From NCBI GenBank assembly GCA_963711005.1, contig CAVQCJ010000002.1:1178001-1242000 (forward strand): a DNA stretch of 64,000 nt, given 5' to 3'. The notes beneath the pieces were generated by a model that was not told the origin of the DNA, searched no databases, and saw nothing but the letters and a program-made list of their open reading frames with translations. This document shows positions 36,223-45,528 of this stretch, in pieces. How positions within the stretch are numbered: the stretch's first letter is position 1; the number at the start of each line of letters is the position of its first letter. Both the position numbers and the translations under genes were made by a program. Source of the DNA: CAVQCJ01 sp963711005. Lineage in GTDB: Bacteria; Actinomycetota; Actinomycetes; Prado026.

Positions 36223-38706
36223 TCAGCTGACCGGAGCGGTGGCCAGGTCGTTGGTGCAGCGCAGCACGGGGGGGGTCAACGCCTCGCCGTCCAGCGTGAG
36301 GCCGGTCTCGACCCGCAGCGTCACGGTCTCCCCGGGCAGCACCGTCAGCAGCGCGTCGCTGACGGTGCTGCCCGGGTCCAGCCGGTCGACGAACAGGCAC
36401 AGGTCGCGCAGCAGGCTCCGCGCGCGGATGCGCACGTCGCAGCCACCCTCGCGGGGCACCACCTCGACGTCGTACCGAGGCCCGGGCAGCGCCAGGTCCA
36501 GGTCTTCGACGTACCACCAGAAAGCCGTGCGCTCGTCGCACACCGCCCGCAGCAGCTCGCGGGTGGGATCGCCGGGCTGCGTGAGCCGCTCGGGCAGCTC
36601 GATCCGCACGGCGCCGAACGCCGGGCACTGCACCGGTTCGTTGTGGGACGCCAGGCAGCGGCCGTCCATGCCGAGGCGGTCCACCCGGAGCACGCCGGAC
36701 CACGCAGCCCTGGTGTCGTTGACGAGCACCGCGCCGAGACGGCCGTCCTGCGGCTGCACGGTCAGCAGCCGATCGGCGTAGGAACGCCGCAGCGCGTACC
36801 ACGCCGGCTTGGGGCGGCCGCCGGAGTCGACGAGCGACCAGGAGACCGCCGGCCAGCAGTCGTTCAGCTGCCACCACACAGTGCCCATGCACCGCGGGCG
36901 CTGGGACCGGAAGTGCTCGACCCCCACGGTCAGCGCCCTGGCCTGGTTGACCTGGGTCAGGTACAGCCAGTCGTCGAACGAGCTGATGACCCCGAAGTGC
37001 GTACGCAGGCCGCGGCGCAGCTTCGCGTCGCCGTCGAGGGCCTTCTGATGGGCCGCCAGCCCGGTCGAGCTCGCGGTCAACGGGTCGTCGTGGATCGAAC
37101 CGGCCAGCGTCGCCCACGCAGCCGGCGCCTGGTAGCCGAACTCCGCGACGAAGCGGGGACGATAGCTGCGGTAGTGCAGGTAGTCCACGTCGTTCCACAC
37201 GTCCCAGATGTGCAGCGGGCCGTGGTCGGGGTCGTTGGCCCGCAGGTCCGGCGACCCGGAGTAGGGACTGCCGGGCCAGTAGGGCCGGGTCGGGTCCACC
37301 CGCGCGACCACGTCGGGCAGGACGTCCAGGTAGAAACCGCGGCCCCAGGTCCGCGACCCGACCTGCTCGCGCCAGCCCCAGTCGTCCCACCCCCACCAGT
37401 TCTCGTTGTTGCCGTTCCAGAGCACCAGGCTCGGATGGGGCATGAGCCGCGCGACGTTCTCGGCTGCCTCCGCGGCCACCTCCCGGTCGTACGGCGGCTC
37501 CTGCGGGTACGCCGCGCAGGCGAACAGGAAGTCCTGCCAGACCAGCACGCCGAGCTCGTCGCAGACGTCGTAGAAATCGTCGTCCTCGTAGATCCCGCCG
37601 CCCCAGACCCGGACCAGGTTCGCGCCGGCATCCACCGCGCGCCGGACCCGCAGCTCGTAGCGGGGCCGGTCGACCCGGTGCGGGAAGGGATCGTCCGGGA
37701 TCCAGTTCACCCCGCGGGCGAACACCGGCTGGTCGTTGACCACGAGCGTGAACGCGCGACCGGTGCCGTCGCCGGACGTGTCCAGGCGGACGTCGCGCAG
37801 GCCGATCCGGCGAGACCACGAGTCGAGCACCTCGTTGTCGCGCAGCAGGCAGACGGCCAGGTCGTAGCGGGCCGGCTCGCCCAGGTCGTGCGGCCACCAC
37901 AGCACCGCGTCCGGGACGTCGAGCTCGACCGATGCCACGTCGCCGGTGGTGTCCACGCTGACGCGCGAGTCGTGCCCGTGGCCGTGCACGCGGGCGTGCA
38001 GGGTCAGCGGCGCCCCGTCGAGCGGCCCGGCCCGCTGCAGGTCGACGTGCACCGTGACCCGGCCCCGGCCGGCCTCGACTCCCACGAGCGGGCGGACCCG
38101 GTCCATCCGCGCGACCGACCAGCTCTCCAGCGCCACTGGCCGCCAGATCCCGCACGTGACCGTGGCCGGCCCCCAGTCCCACCCGAAGCTGCACGCCATC
38201 TTCCGGATCAGGTTGAACGGGCTGCCCGCGTACGCGCTCGGGAGCCCGCCGTGGTCGGCTGCGGCGGCCGCGGTGTACGACCAGGCCGACGTGAAGTCGA
38301 CCGTCAGCTCGTGCGGGCCGGGCGTGAGCAGGTCGGTGACGTCGTAGCGGTAGCTGCGGTGCATGTTGGCGGAGGTGCCCAGCACGGTGCCGTCCAGGGC
38401 CACCTCGGCCACGGTGTCGAGGCCGGCGAAGACCAGGTCGTGCCGCACGTCGGACGGGAAGTCGGCCCGCTCCGGACCCTGGACCGAGGTGCGGTAGCGC
38501 CAGTCGGTCCGGCCCACCCACGCCGTCGCGGGCTCGTTCTCGTCGACGAGCGGGTCGGCGAGCAGCCCCGCGGCCATCAGGTCGGTGTGCACGCAGCCGG
38601 GCACCGAAGCCGGGACCCACCGCCGGTCCACCTCCGCCGGCGTCTGCCCCTGGCCGGGCCGGGCCTGCACGGTCCAGCCGTCGTGCAGCAGTCGCCGTGA
38701 GGTCAC
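36223..38706 (-). CDS. GH2 beta-mannosidase
   Basis: An 827-residue intracellular glycoside hydrolase (no signal peptide). It has an N-terminal sugar-binding/jelly-roll domain (WVPASVPGCVHTDLMAAGLL), SFGWDWGPA, Ig-like domains and a barrel. Acid/base Glu435 is in LWNGNNENWWG and nucleophile Glu522 in RPRFVAEFGYQ; this NNEN and EFGYQ combination is specific for GH2 beta-mannosidases. The GTG at 38706 overlaps the permease stop, so it is co-translated with the sugar transporter. It likely cleaves imported manno-oligosaccharides. A GH1 enzyme is at the other end of the locus. Confidence 0.9.
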   Translation of the reverse strand: MTSRRLLHDGWTVQARPGQGQTPAEVDRRWVPASVPGCVHTDLMAAGLLADPLVDENEPATAWVGRTDWRYRTSVQGPERADFPSDVRHDLVFAGLDTVAEVALDGTVLGTSANMHRSYRYDVTDLLTPGPHELTVDFTSAWSYTAAAAADHGGLPSAYAGSPFNLIRKMACSFGWDWGPATVTCGIWRPVALESWSVARMDRVRPLVGVEAGRGRVTVHVDLQRAGPLDGAPLTLHARVHGHGHDSRVSVDTTGDVASVELDVPDAVLWWPHDLGEPARYDLAVCLLRDNEVLDSWSRRIGLRDVRLDTSGDGTGRAFTLVVNDQPVFARGVNWIPDDPFPHRVDRPRYELRVRRAVDAGANLVRVWGGGIYEDDDFYDVCDELGVLVWQDFLFACAAYPQEPPYDREVAAEAAENVARLMPHPSLVLWNGNNENWWGWDDWGWREQVGSRTWGRGFYLDVLPDVVARVDPTRPYWPGSPYSGSPDLRANDPDHGPLHIWDVWNDVDYLHYRSYRPRFVAEFGYQAPAAWATLAGSIHDDPLTASSTGLAAHQKALDGDAKLRRGLRTHFGVISSFDDWLYLTQVNQARALTVGVEHFRSQRPRCMGTVWWQLNDCWPAVSWSLVDSGGRPKPAWYALRRSYADRLLTVQPQDGRLGAVLVNDTRAAWSGVLRVDRLGMDGRCLASHNEPVQCPAFGAVRIELPERLTQPGDPTRELLRAVCDERTAFWWYVEDLDLALPGPRYDVEVVPREGGCDVRIRARSLLRDLCLFVDRLDPGSTVSDALLTVLPGETVTLRVETGLTLDGEALTPPVLRCTNDLATAPVS

Positions 38707-39575
38707 TGCTTCACGGCGCCCTCCATGATGCCGGTGACCAGCTGCTTGCCAGCGATGAAGAACAGGACCACCAGCGGGATCGTCGCGAGCAGCGCGCCCG
38801 CGAGCACGTGCGAGTACACGATGAACTGGCCCGAGGCCAGGTTGCTGAGCGCGACCTGGACGGTGGGCTGGCTGCCCTGGCTCAACGTGACCAGCGGCCA
38901 CTGGAAGTCGTTCCAGGTCGCCAGGAACGTGAGCAGACCGAGCACGCCGAGCGCCGGACGGATGGCCGGCAGGACGATGCTCGCGTAGATCCGCACGGTC
39001 GACGCCCCGTCGACCCGCCCGGACTCGATCAGCTCGTCCGGCACGGCGCCGATGATGTACTGGCGCATGTAGAACACGCCGAACGCCGTGACCAGACCGG
39101 GCACGATCACCGAGACCAGCTGGCCCGTCCAGCCCAGCTTGGTCATCAGGATGAACAGCGGCACGATGCCCAGCTGCGGCGGCACGGCGAGCGTCGCGAG
39201 CAGGACGACCAGCAGCACGTTGCGGCCCTTGAACCGCAGCTTGGCGAACGCGAAGCCGGCCAGCGAGCAGAAGAACAGCACGGACGCGCTGACCACCGTG
39301 GCGACGATCACCGTGTTGACCAGCGACTGGATGAAGTAGATGTTGTCCTGGGAGAAGACGTTCTTGATGTTGTCCATCAGGTGCGAGCTCGGCAGCAGGC
39401 TCGGTGGGATGTTGGCGAGCTCCTCGTCGGTGCTGGTGGCGACGATGAACATCCAGTAGAGCGGGAACGCGAACAGCAGCAGCGTCACCACCAGGACGGC
39501 GTACGTGAGCCAGCCGGCGGGGGTGTCGGACGGCGCCCGGCCCATGCGCTTGGCCACGCTGTGCTTCGCGGTCAT
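38703..39575 (-). CDS. carbohydrate ABC transporter permease (MalG-like)
   Basis: A 290-residue inner-membrane permease with six TM spans. TM1 is AVLVVTLLLFAFPLYWMFIV. The EAA motif region reads IESGRVDGASTVRIYASIVLPAIRPAL, contacting the ATPase. The start MTAKHSVAKRM overlaps the upstream permease stop by 4 nt. No ATPase gene is in the operon; actinomycete sugar importers of this type share a single MsiK ATPase encoded elsewhere. Confidence 0.92.
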   Translation of the reverse strand: MTAKHSVAKRMGRAPSDTPAGWLTYAVLVVTLLLFAFPLYWMFIVATSTDEELANIPPSLLPSSHLMDNIKNVFSQDNIYFIQSLVNTVIVATVVSASVLFFCSLAGFAFAKLRFKGRNVLLVVLLATLAVPPQLGIVPLFILMTKLGWTGQLVSVIVPGLVTAFGVFYMRQYIIGAVPDELIESGRVDGASTVRIYASIVLPAIRPALGVLGLLTFLATWNDFQWPLVTLSQGSQPTVQVALSNLASGQFIVYSHVLAGALLATIPLVVLFFIAGKQLVTGIMEGAVKQ

Positions 39576-40579
39576 TCGCGGTTCCCCACCCGGCTCGACA
39601 GGAGCCCGTTGAAGGCCGCGACCAGCACGATGATGAGGAACAGGATCCAGGCCATCGCGGACGCGTAGCCCAGGTTGAGGTCCTTCCACGCCACCTTGTA
39701 GATCAGCATGGCGACTGTCTGGAACTGACCGTCCGACCCGCCGGTCGCGGTGGCCGGGTTCTCGTCGAACAGCAACGGCTCGGTGAACAGCTGCAGGCCC
39801 CCGATCGTGCTCAGCACGATCGTGAACAGGATGGCCGGCCGGATCAACGGCACCGTGATGCTCCGGAACTGTCGCCAGTACCCGGCGCCGTCCAGGGCGG
39901 CGGCCTCGTAGAGATCGCGTGGCACGGTCTGCATCGCCGCCAGGTAGATCAACGTGTTGTAGCCGATCCAGCGCCAGTTGACCATCGCGGAGATCGCCAG
40001 CCAGGACGACCAGCGGTCGGCGTGCCAGTCCACCGGGCCCAGGTGCACCAGCGACAGGACGTAGTTGGCCAGGCCGGTGTCCCGGGCGAACACGAAACCG
40101 AACACCAGCGTCGAGGCGGCGATCGGCGTGACGTACGGCAGCAGCACACCCATCCGGAACGTGGTCTGGGCTCGCAGCCTGCGGTTGAGCAGCCCGGCGA
40201 GGACCAGCGCCACCAGCAGCTGCGGGCCGCTGGAGAGGACGAAGATCCCGAACGTGTTGACCAGAGCCTTGACGAAGTCGCCGTCGGCGATGACGCGTCG
40301 GTAGTTGTCGAGCCCGGCCCAGCCGTCTGCCGTGGGGTCGTCCAGCTTCCAGGTGCGGAGGGAGACCACGAGGTTGTACGCGAGCGGGAAGATCCCGAAC
40401 ACCGCGAACAGCACGAAGAACGGGGAGATGAGCAGGTAGGGCGTGTACTTGATGTCGAAGCGGCTCAGCCGCGACCGCCAGGCAGAACGCTGGGGCGGCC
40501 GCGAGCGGGCTGGGCCGGCGGGGAGGTCGTCGCTCGAGAGCTGCTCGGTCGGCAGGCCCGCCCCCTGATCGAGCGACAT
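39572..40579 (-). CDS. sugar ABC transporter permease (MalF-like)
   Basis: A 335-residue permease with six TM spans after a cytoplasmic Ser/Pro-rich N-terminus. TM1 is PYLLISPFFVLFAVFGIFPL, typical of CUT1 permeases. The EAA motif is LYEAAALDGAGYWRQFRSITVP. It pairs with the 38703-39575 permease and the binding protein upstream. It is separated from the binding protein gene by a hairpin that may lower its expression. Confidence 0.92.
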   Translation of the reverse strand: MSLDQGAGLPTEQLSSDDLPAGPARSRPPQRSAWRSRLSRFDIKYTPYLLISPFFVLFAVFGIFPLAYNLVVSLRTWKLDDPTADGWAGLDNYRRVIADGDFVKALVNTFGIFVLSSGPQLLVALVLAGLLNRRLRAQTTFRMGVLLPYVTPIAASTLVFGFVFARDTGLANYVLSLVHLGPVDWHADRWSSWLAISAMVNWRWIGYNTLIYLAAMQTVPRDLYEAAALDGAGYWRQFRSITVPLIRPAILFTIVLSTIGGLQLFTEPLLFDENPATATGGSDGQFQTVAMLIYKVAWKDLNLGYASAMAWILFLIIVLVAAFNGLLSSRVGNRE

Positions 40580-40627
40580 GCGAACTCCCTGCGGTTCGTC
40601 GCGGTGGCGCCGGGACTGTGCAGATGC

Positions 40628-40669
40628 CCGGTCCGTGCCCCGCCTGGCTTCCTGCGGGGCACGGACCGG
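40628..40669 (-). terminator. intercistronic hairpin after the binding-protein gene
   Basis: CCGGTCCGTGCCCCGC and GCGGGGCACGGACCGG form a perfect 16-bp stem with a 10-nt loop. It lies 26-67 nt after the binding protein stop and before the permease. A partial terminator or RNA-stabilising stem is common here; it raises binding-protein levels over permeases. That role is inferred. Confidence 0.75.
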
Positions 40670-40694
40670 CGTCGCCGGAGGTTAGTCCAGACCG

Positions 40695-41987
40695 TTACGA
40701 GCTCGCTGCCTTGGCAGCGTCGACCTGGGCCTTGGCCCATCCCGCATCGGCGCTGATCTTCCCTTGCTGGACGAGGGTCAGGTCGTTCTCGACAGCGACC
40801 CTGACCGCCCCGCTCTTACGTCCCAGGTACTGCGGCTTCAGGTTCTGCGCGGTCTTCGGGAAGATCACGCCCACCGGCGCGTTGCTGAAGAACGGGTTCT
40901 TGAAGTCGAGCATGGCCGGGTCGGTCCACAGTGCGGGCTGCGAGGGCAGGTTGCCCACGGCCTTGAAGATCGCGATCTGCTGCTCGGGCTGCACCAGCCA
41001 CTGCACGAAGGCGTAGGCCGCTGCGATGTTCTTGCCCTGCTTGGGGATCGTCCAGAACGAGCCGCCCCAGTTGCCGCCGCCGCCCGGGATCTGGGCGATG
41101 TCCCACTTGCCGCTGGTGTTGGGCGCCTGGCCCTGGATGTAGCCCTGCATCCATGCGGGGCAGGCCAGCACGGCGAACGCACCGTTCTTGAACGCGGCGT
41201 TCCACTGCGGGGTGAAGGCGTTCAGGTTCGCCGAGAGACCGTCCGAGACCGTCTGCGTGGAGACGCCCCAGGCGACCTTGGGCCCACCGTCCATCGCGAG
41301 CTGCTCGTTCGTGTCGATGTAGCCGACGGGCTGCTGCGCGAGCACCGGGTTCATGATGTTGGTCGCAGAGTCGACGAACTTCTTGCCGCCCGCCTTGGCC
41401 ACGTACTGCTTGCCCACGTTGATGAAGTCGTCCCAGGTCGGCCACAGTGCCGAGACCGCGTCCCGGTCCGTCGGCAGGCCGGCCGCCTTGAACAGGTCGG
41501 CGCGGTAGCACATCGCCAGGCCGCCGACATCGGTGCCCAGACCGATCTGCTCGCCCTTCGGGCCGAGGGTCTCCGCCCACTTCCAGTCCAGGTACTTGCT
41601 CTGGTACGAGCCGGCGCCCAGGGACTTCAGGTCGACGAACTTGTCGGCCTGGTTGCGGAACTGGACCGCGAAGCCCTCGTCGATGGCCGAGATGTCGGGG
41701 GCTCCCGACCCGGCCACCAGGAACTTCTGCAGGTTCTGGTGCTGCTGGTTGTAGTCGCCGGAGTTCTCGACGATCGTGACGTTCGGGTGCGCCTTCTCGT
41801 AGATCGGGATCAGGGCCTTCAGCCCGAAGTCACCCCAGTCGTTGATCTTCAGGGTGACCGGCCCGGTCGGCGCGGCGGTGGATGAGCTGGAGCTGCTGGT
41901 TGTGCCACTGCAAGCAGCCAGCAGCACGAGGCTGGTGACAGCCCCGACGGCAGCCACGCAGATCGAGCGAGACCGAGACCGATTCAT
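40695..41987 (-). CDS. ABC transporter sugar-binding lipoprotein (CUT1)
   Basis: A 430-residue lipoprotein. The signal peptide MNRSRSRSIC... ends in the lipobox LAACSG (Cys26), followed by a Ser-rich linker. The mature protein is of the MalE-like extracellular solute-binding type 1: LKINDWGDFGLKALIPIYEK, VAGSGAPDISAIDEGFA, GTDVGGLAMCYRADLFKAAG. Aromatic residues in the binding lobes (KWDIAQIPGGGGNWGGSFWT) suit an oligosaccharide. The CebR operators and downstream beta-mannosidase suggest cello- or manno-oligosaccharides. Confidence 0.92.
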   Translation of the reverse strand: MNRSRSRSICVAAVGAVTSLVLLAACSGTTSSSSSSTAAPTGPVTLKINDWGDFGLKALIPIYEKAHPNVTIVENSGDYNQQHQNLQKFLVAGSGAPDISAIDEGFAVQFRNQADKFVDLKSLGAGSYQSKYLDWKWAETLGPKGEQIGLGTDVGGLAMCYRADLFKAAGLPTDRDAVSALWPTWDDFINVGKQYVAKAGGKKFVDSATNIMNPVLAQQPVGYIDTNEQLAMDGGPKVAWGVSTQTVSDGLSANLNAFTPQWNAAFKNGAFAVLACPAWMQGYIQGQAPNTSGKWDIAQIPGGGGNWGGSFWTIPKQGKNIAAAYAFVQWLVQPEQQIAIFKAVGNLPSQPALWTDPAMLDFKNPFFSNAPVGVIFPKTAQNLKPQYLGRKSGAVRVAVENDLTLVQQGKISADAGWAKAQVDAAKAASS

Positions 41988-42010
41988 AGCCCGTCTTCCC
42001 TCCGGGTCCG

Positions 42011-42070
42011 TGGAAGCGCTCCCAAGGATGGGTGCCCGCTTAAAATGGCCCACCCTGCTGAGGCTGTCAA
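42011..42070 (-). promoter_or_regulatory. promoter and CebR-type operator for the sugar-transport operon
   Basis: On the minus strand TTGACA (42070-42065) is followed after exactly 17 nt by CATTTT (42047-42042), a fair -35/-10 pair. The near-palindrome TGGGAGCGCTTCCA at 42024-42011 lies 17 nt downstream of the -10, close to the transcription start. It differs from the CebR/CelR consensus TGGGAGCGCTCCCA by one base. Repression by the adjacent LacI protein is inferred. Confidence 0.75.
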
Positions 42071-42279
42071 TCATCTGATTGTCACGATGTGGTCACGCTC
42101 TCACGAAGTACGCTCGTCCGGGGGTCGGAACGGAGCCTCGGCCCGATTGTGCTGCTCCGGCCCGGTTCGAGCGTCCCGTGAACCCGCGGCGGTCGGAATC
42201 GGTACCGTGGCGATACACGGCTGTCACACTCGTCGACTCGGCCCGCCGAGGCTGGCCGCCCGACCGGGAGGGACCGACT

Positions 42280-43308
42280 GTGCCAGCAGAACGCGAGGCC
42301 ACGCAGGTCGCGACCCTGGAGCTCGTGGCAGCCCGGGCCGGGGTCTCCCGGGCAACGGCGAGCCGCGTGCTGAACGGTTCCCCCAAAGTCAGCCCGAGCG
42401 CGTTCGAGGCGGTCACCCGGGCCGCGGGCGAGCTGCGCTACCGGCCCAACCGGGCCGCCCGCTCCCTGGTCACCCGGCGGACCGACTCCATCGCCATCGT
42501 CGTGACCGAGCCGGACGAGCGGCTGTTCAACGACCCGTACTTCGCGACCATCCTGCGCGGTGCCCACGACGAGCTGGCCGCCCGGGACATCCAGCTGGTC
42601 CTGGTGTTCGCGTCCGACCAGCGGGACCGGCAGCGGCTCGAGCAGTTCGCCACCGGCCACCACGTCGACGGCGTGGTGCTGATCTCGCTGCACGGCTCCG
42701 ACCCGTTGCCGATGCACCTCGAGAAGCTCGGGGTTGCGGTGGTGGTACAGGGGAAACCGGTCAAGGACGCCGACACGGTGCACTACGTGGACACCGACAA
42801 CCGCGGCGGCGCCGCCGCGGCCACCCAGCTGCTCATCGACCGGGGCTGCCGCAAGGTCGCCACCATCACCGGGCCCCAGGACATGTCGGCCGGACGCGAG
42901 CGGCTGGCCGGCTACCGGGCCGCCATGCAGGCATCCGGACGTGGGGTCGACAAGGACTTGGTGGTCCGCGGCGACTTCACCCGGACCGGCGGCTCACGGG
43001 CCATGCGCGCGCTGCTGGACACCGCGCCCGACCTGGACGGGGTCTTCGCAGCCAGCGACATGATGGCGCTCGGGGCGCTCAGCGTCCTGCACGGCGCCGG
43101 CCGCCGGGTGCCCGAGGACGTCGCCATCGTCGGGTTCGACGACGCGCCGGACTCCGCCACCTCGGACCCGCCGTTGACGACCGTGCGCCAGCCCATCGCC
43201 GAGATGGGCCGTCAGGCGACCCACATGCTGATCGAGCGGTTGGACGGACAGGTGACCCCGCGCACGATCGTCCTGCCCACCGAGCTGGTGGTCCGCGCCA
43301 GCGCCTAG
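42280..43308 (+). CDS. cebR: LacI-family transcriptional regulator, CebR-like
   Basis: A 342-residue repressor. The N-terminal HTH is TLELVAARAGVSRATASRVL, with hinge RYRPNRAARSLVTRRT, then a periplasmic-binding-protein-like ligand domain (IAIVVTEPDERLFNDPYFAT, GVFAASDMMALGAL, VAIVGFDDAPDSATSDPPLT). The GTG at 42280 follows GGGAGGG and gives a normal LacI length. It lies between the binding-protein operon and the GH1 gene. The two flanking 14-bp operators match those of CebR/CelR, whose effector is cellobiose; a mannoside effector is possible here. Confidence 0.85.
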   Translation: MPAEREATQVATLELVAARAGVSRATASRVLNGSPKVSPSAFEAVTRAAGELRYRPNRAARSLVTRRTDSIAIVVTEPDERLFNDPYFATILRGAHDELAARDIQLVLVFASDQRDRQRLEQFATGHHVDGVVLISLHGSDPLPMHLEKLGVAVVVQGKPVKDADTVHYVDTDNRGGAAAATQLLIDRGCRKVATITGPQDMSAGRERLAGYRAAMQASGRGVDKDLVVRGDFTRTGGSRAMRALLDTAPDLDGVFAASDMMALGALSVLHGAGRRVPEDVAIVGFDDAPDSATSDPPLTTVRQPIAEMGRQATHMLIERLDGQVTPRTIVLPTELVVRASA

Positions 43309-43326
43309 ACGGTCCCGGCGCGGTGC

Positions 43327-43379
43327 TTGACAGAGGGACGACCCATTGGTCATCCTCTATCCGGCTGAGAGCGCTCCCA
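43327..43379 (+). promoter_or_regulatory. promoter and CebR-type operator for the GH1 gene
   Basis: TTGACA at 43327-43332, an 18-nt spacer and CATCCT at 43351-43356 form a likely promoter. TGAGAGCGCTCCCA at 43366-43379 is one base from the CebR consensus palindrome and begins 9 nt after the -10, where a bound repressor blocks initiation. Confidence 0.75.
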
Positions 43380-43476
43380 CAGTTGCAGGTCGCGCCCCCG
43401 GCCAGGGTCGTCGCAGCAGTCGCCTCCCCGGGTTCTCGCCGAGGACGGAGCCCGAGGAGGTTCTGGTGGTCACGGC

Positions 43477-44928
43477 ATGAGCAGCACGAGCGTCGACAGC
43501 AGCACCGCCCAGGTGCCCGAGCTGCTGCGTTTCCCGACCGGCTTCGTCTGGGGGACCGCGACCTCCGCCTACCAGATCGAGGGTGCCGTCGCCGAGGGCG
43601 GCCGCACCCCCTCGATCTGGGACACCTTCTCGCACACTCCGGGGGCGATCAGCGCCGGCGACACCGGCGACGTGGCGACCGACCACTACCACCGGTACGC
43701 CGAAGACGTCGCGCTGATGGCCGACTTCGGACTGACGGGCTACCGGTTCTCGATGTCCTGGTCACGCCTGCTGCCGGGGGGCGGCAGCACGGTCAACCGT
43801 GCCGGCGCGGACTTCTACTCCCGGCTGGTCGACCGGCTCCTGGAGCGCGGGATCGCCCCGCGCGTCACGCTCTACCACTGGGACCTGCCGCAGGAGATCG
43901 AGGACGCGGGCGGCTGGCCGCACCGCGACACGGCCGACCGCTTCGCCGAGTACGCAGCGGCCGCGGCCGACCTGCTCGGCGACCGCGTGGTCGACTGGTG
44001 CACCCTGAACGAGCCGTGGTGCTCGGCGTTCCTCGGGTACGCCGCCGGCGTGCACGCACCGGGCCGGCACGACGCCGCCGAGAGCCTGGCCGCCGCCCAC
44101 CACCTGCTGGTGGGCCACGGGCTGGCCGCGAAGGTCCTTCGTGAGAGCGTTCCCGCGGCCCAGGTCTCGCTGGCGCTCAACCTGGCCGTGGTCCGGCCCG
44201 CGCGCAGCAGCGAGGCCGCCGACCACGAAGCGGTCCGGCGCATCGACGCGCTCGCCAACCGGCTCTTCCTGGATCCCCTGTTCCGCGGCGAGTACCCCGC
44301 GGACCTCATCGAGGACACCTCGGCGGTCACCGACTGGGCGTTCGTCCGGCCCGGCGACCTCGACGCCCTCCCGGGGAGCCTGGACGCCCTCGGCGTCAAC
44401 TACTACCAGCCCACGATCGTCAGCGGCTTCGACGGCGGCACGGCGCGGCTCGAGTTCGACGGCCACGGCCGTGGCGCCGGCTCGCCCTGGCCGGGAGCGC
44501 ACAACGTCCAGTTCCCCGAACCGCCTGCGCCGCACACCGCGATGGGGTGGGGGGTGGACGCGAGCGGGCTGAGCGACCTGCTCCTGCGCCTGCACCGCGA
44601 GTACCCCCCGGTCCCGCTCTACATCACCGAGAACGGCGCCAGCTTCGAGGACCGGGTGCTGGCCGACGGTTCGGTGGACGACAGCCGGCGCACGCAGTAC
44701 GTGCACCAGCACCTGGCGGCCGTGCACAGCGCGATCGAGCAGGGGGTAGACGTCCGCGGCTACTACCTGTGGTCGCTGCTGGACAACTTCGAGTGGGCCT
44801 GGGGCTACAAGCAGCGGTTCGGCATCGTGCACGTGGACTTCCCGACCGGCCGGCGGACGCCGAAGCACAGCGCCGGCTGGTACGCCTCCGTCGCCCGCGC
44901 CAACGCAGTACCCGCCTTGAGCAGCTAG
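43477..44928 (+). CDS. GH1 family beta-glucosidase
   Basis: A 483-residue cytoplasmic enzyme. GFVWGTATSAYQIEGAV (22-38) is the family signature near the N-terminus, acid/base Glu179 is in WCTLNEP and nucleophile Glu385 in YITENGASF. The aglycone-site WSLLDNFEWAWGYKQRFG is complete. It has no signal peptide and would hydrolyse imported cellobiose or similar disaccharides, complementing the ABC importer; some GH1 enzymes also cleave beta-mannosides. Controlled by the CebR-type site upstream. Confidence 0.93.
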   Translation: MSSTSVDSSTAQVPELLRFPTGFVWGTATSAYQIEGAVAEGGRTPSIWDTFSHTPGAISAGDTGDVATDHYHRYAEDVALMADFGLTGYRFSMSWSRLLPGGGSTVNRAGADFYSRLVDRLLERGIAPRVTLYHWDLPQEIEDAGGWPHRDTADRFAEYAAAAADLLGDRVVDWCTLNEPWCSAFLGYAAGVHAPGRHDAAESLAAAHHLLVGHGLAAKVLRESVPAAQVSLALNLAVVRPARSSEAADHEAVRRIDALANRLFLDPLFRGEYPADLIEDTSAVTDWAFVRPGDLDALPGSLDALGVNYYQPTIVSGFDGGTARLEFDGHGRGAGSPWPGAHNVQFPEPPAPHTAMGWGVDASGLSDLLLRLHREYPPVPLYITENGASFEDRVLADGSVDDSRRTQYVHQHLAAVHSAIEQGVDVRGYYLWSLLDNFEWAWGYKQRFGIVHVDFPTGRRTPKHSAGWYASVARANAVPALSS

Positions 44929-45024
44929 CGCCTCGTTCTGGCTCAAGCCGTTCGGGCGCTTCGAGGAGAACCCGTCGATCGACGTGCCGCCGTCGCGCTG
45001 ACGCCGCCGGCTGGGCTACCCCTG
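44929..45024 (+). other. short possible gene remnant
   Basis: After the GH1 stop a frame reads KPFGRFEENPSIDVPPSR and stops at 45001. It looks like the tail of a coding sequence with no start. No family is recognised; it may be chance. Confidence 0.2.
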
Positions 45025-45342
45025 CTACCCCTGCACGTCGAGCTGCACCGAGAACTCCGTGCTTGCGGGACCGCTCTCCCAGCTGCGTCGCTCGGCCAGC
45101 CGCAGTGCCGTCGACCCGGCCACCAGCACTTCGAAGCCGAGCACGCGCTCACCCGCGCCACCGCGCGCCTGCTGCTGCGCCGGCTCGTACCGGTCCTCGG
45201 CCGCCCGCAGCCGGGTCGCGTCGACGTCGGGCTGCCAGCGGTACCCGGTCGTCGGGCTCTCCGGCAGGCGCACCGACACGACGTCGCCGACGTGGACGGT
45301 GACCGTCCGGCCCGAGTCCGCGGCGGTCAGCTCGGTCGTCAT
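45025..45342 (-). CDS. chagasin-type (I42) cysteine peptidase inhibitor
   Basis: A 105-residue protein with all three inhibitory loops of the chagasin/amoebiasin family: loop 2 SPTTGYRW (29-36), loop 4 GGAGERVLGF (61-70) and loop 6 AERRSWE (83-89), the RPW-like site. These loops insert into the active site of papain-family (C1) peptidases. No signal peptide, so cytoplasmic. It starts at the ATG at 45342 and is divergent from a C1 peptidase gene 186 nt away, its most probable target. Confidence 0.85.
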   Translation of the reverse strand: MTTELTAADSGRTVTVHVGDVVSVRLPESPTTGYRWQPDVDATRLRAAEDRYEPAQQQARGGAGERVLGFEVLVAGSTALRLAERRSWESGPASTEFSVQLDVQG

Positions 45343-45528
45343 CTCGGCGCTCACCCCTTCCGGTCCGGCGCCCGCGGGACGGGCTTGCGGGACACCAAGG
45401 AAACCGGCCCACCGATCCGGGTGAAAGCCCCAACTGCGGGATAGGCAGGCCCGTTCACGGAGAGTACGCTCTCGCAACAGTCAGTGACCACGCTGGCGGG
45501 GCGTCCTTCGGAGAAGGAGGCGATCGGG

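Noticed and set aside
35372..38620. Very long open frame in another frame of the mannosidase and aldolase region
   Set aside because: It is an Arg/Pro/Ala-rich shadow frame caused by high GC; the real frames show GH2 and PLP-enzyme motifs.
45484..45528. Upstream GTG start for the cysteine peptidase
   Set aside because: The GTG at 45529 has an AAGGAGG site at ideal spacing and the added 15 residues lack family resemblance.
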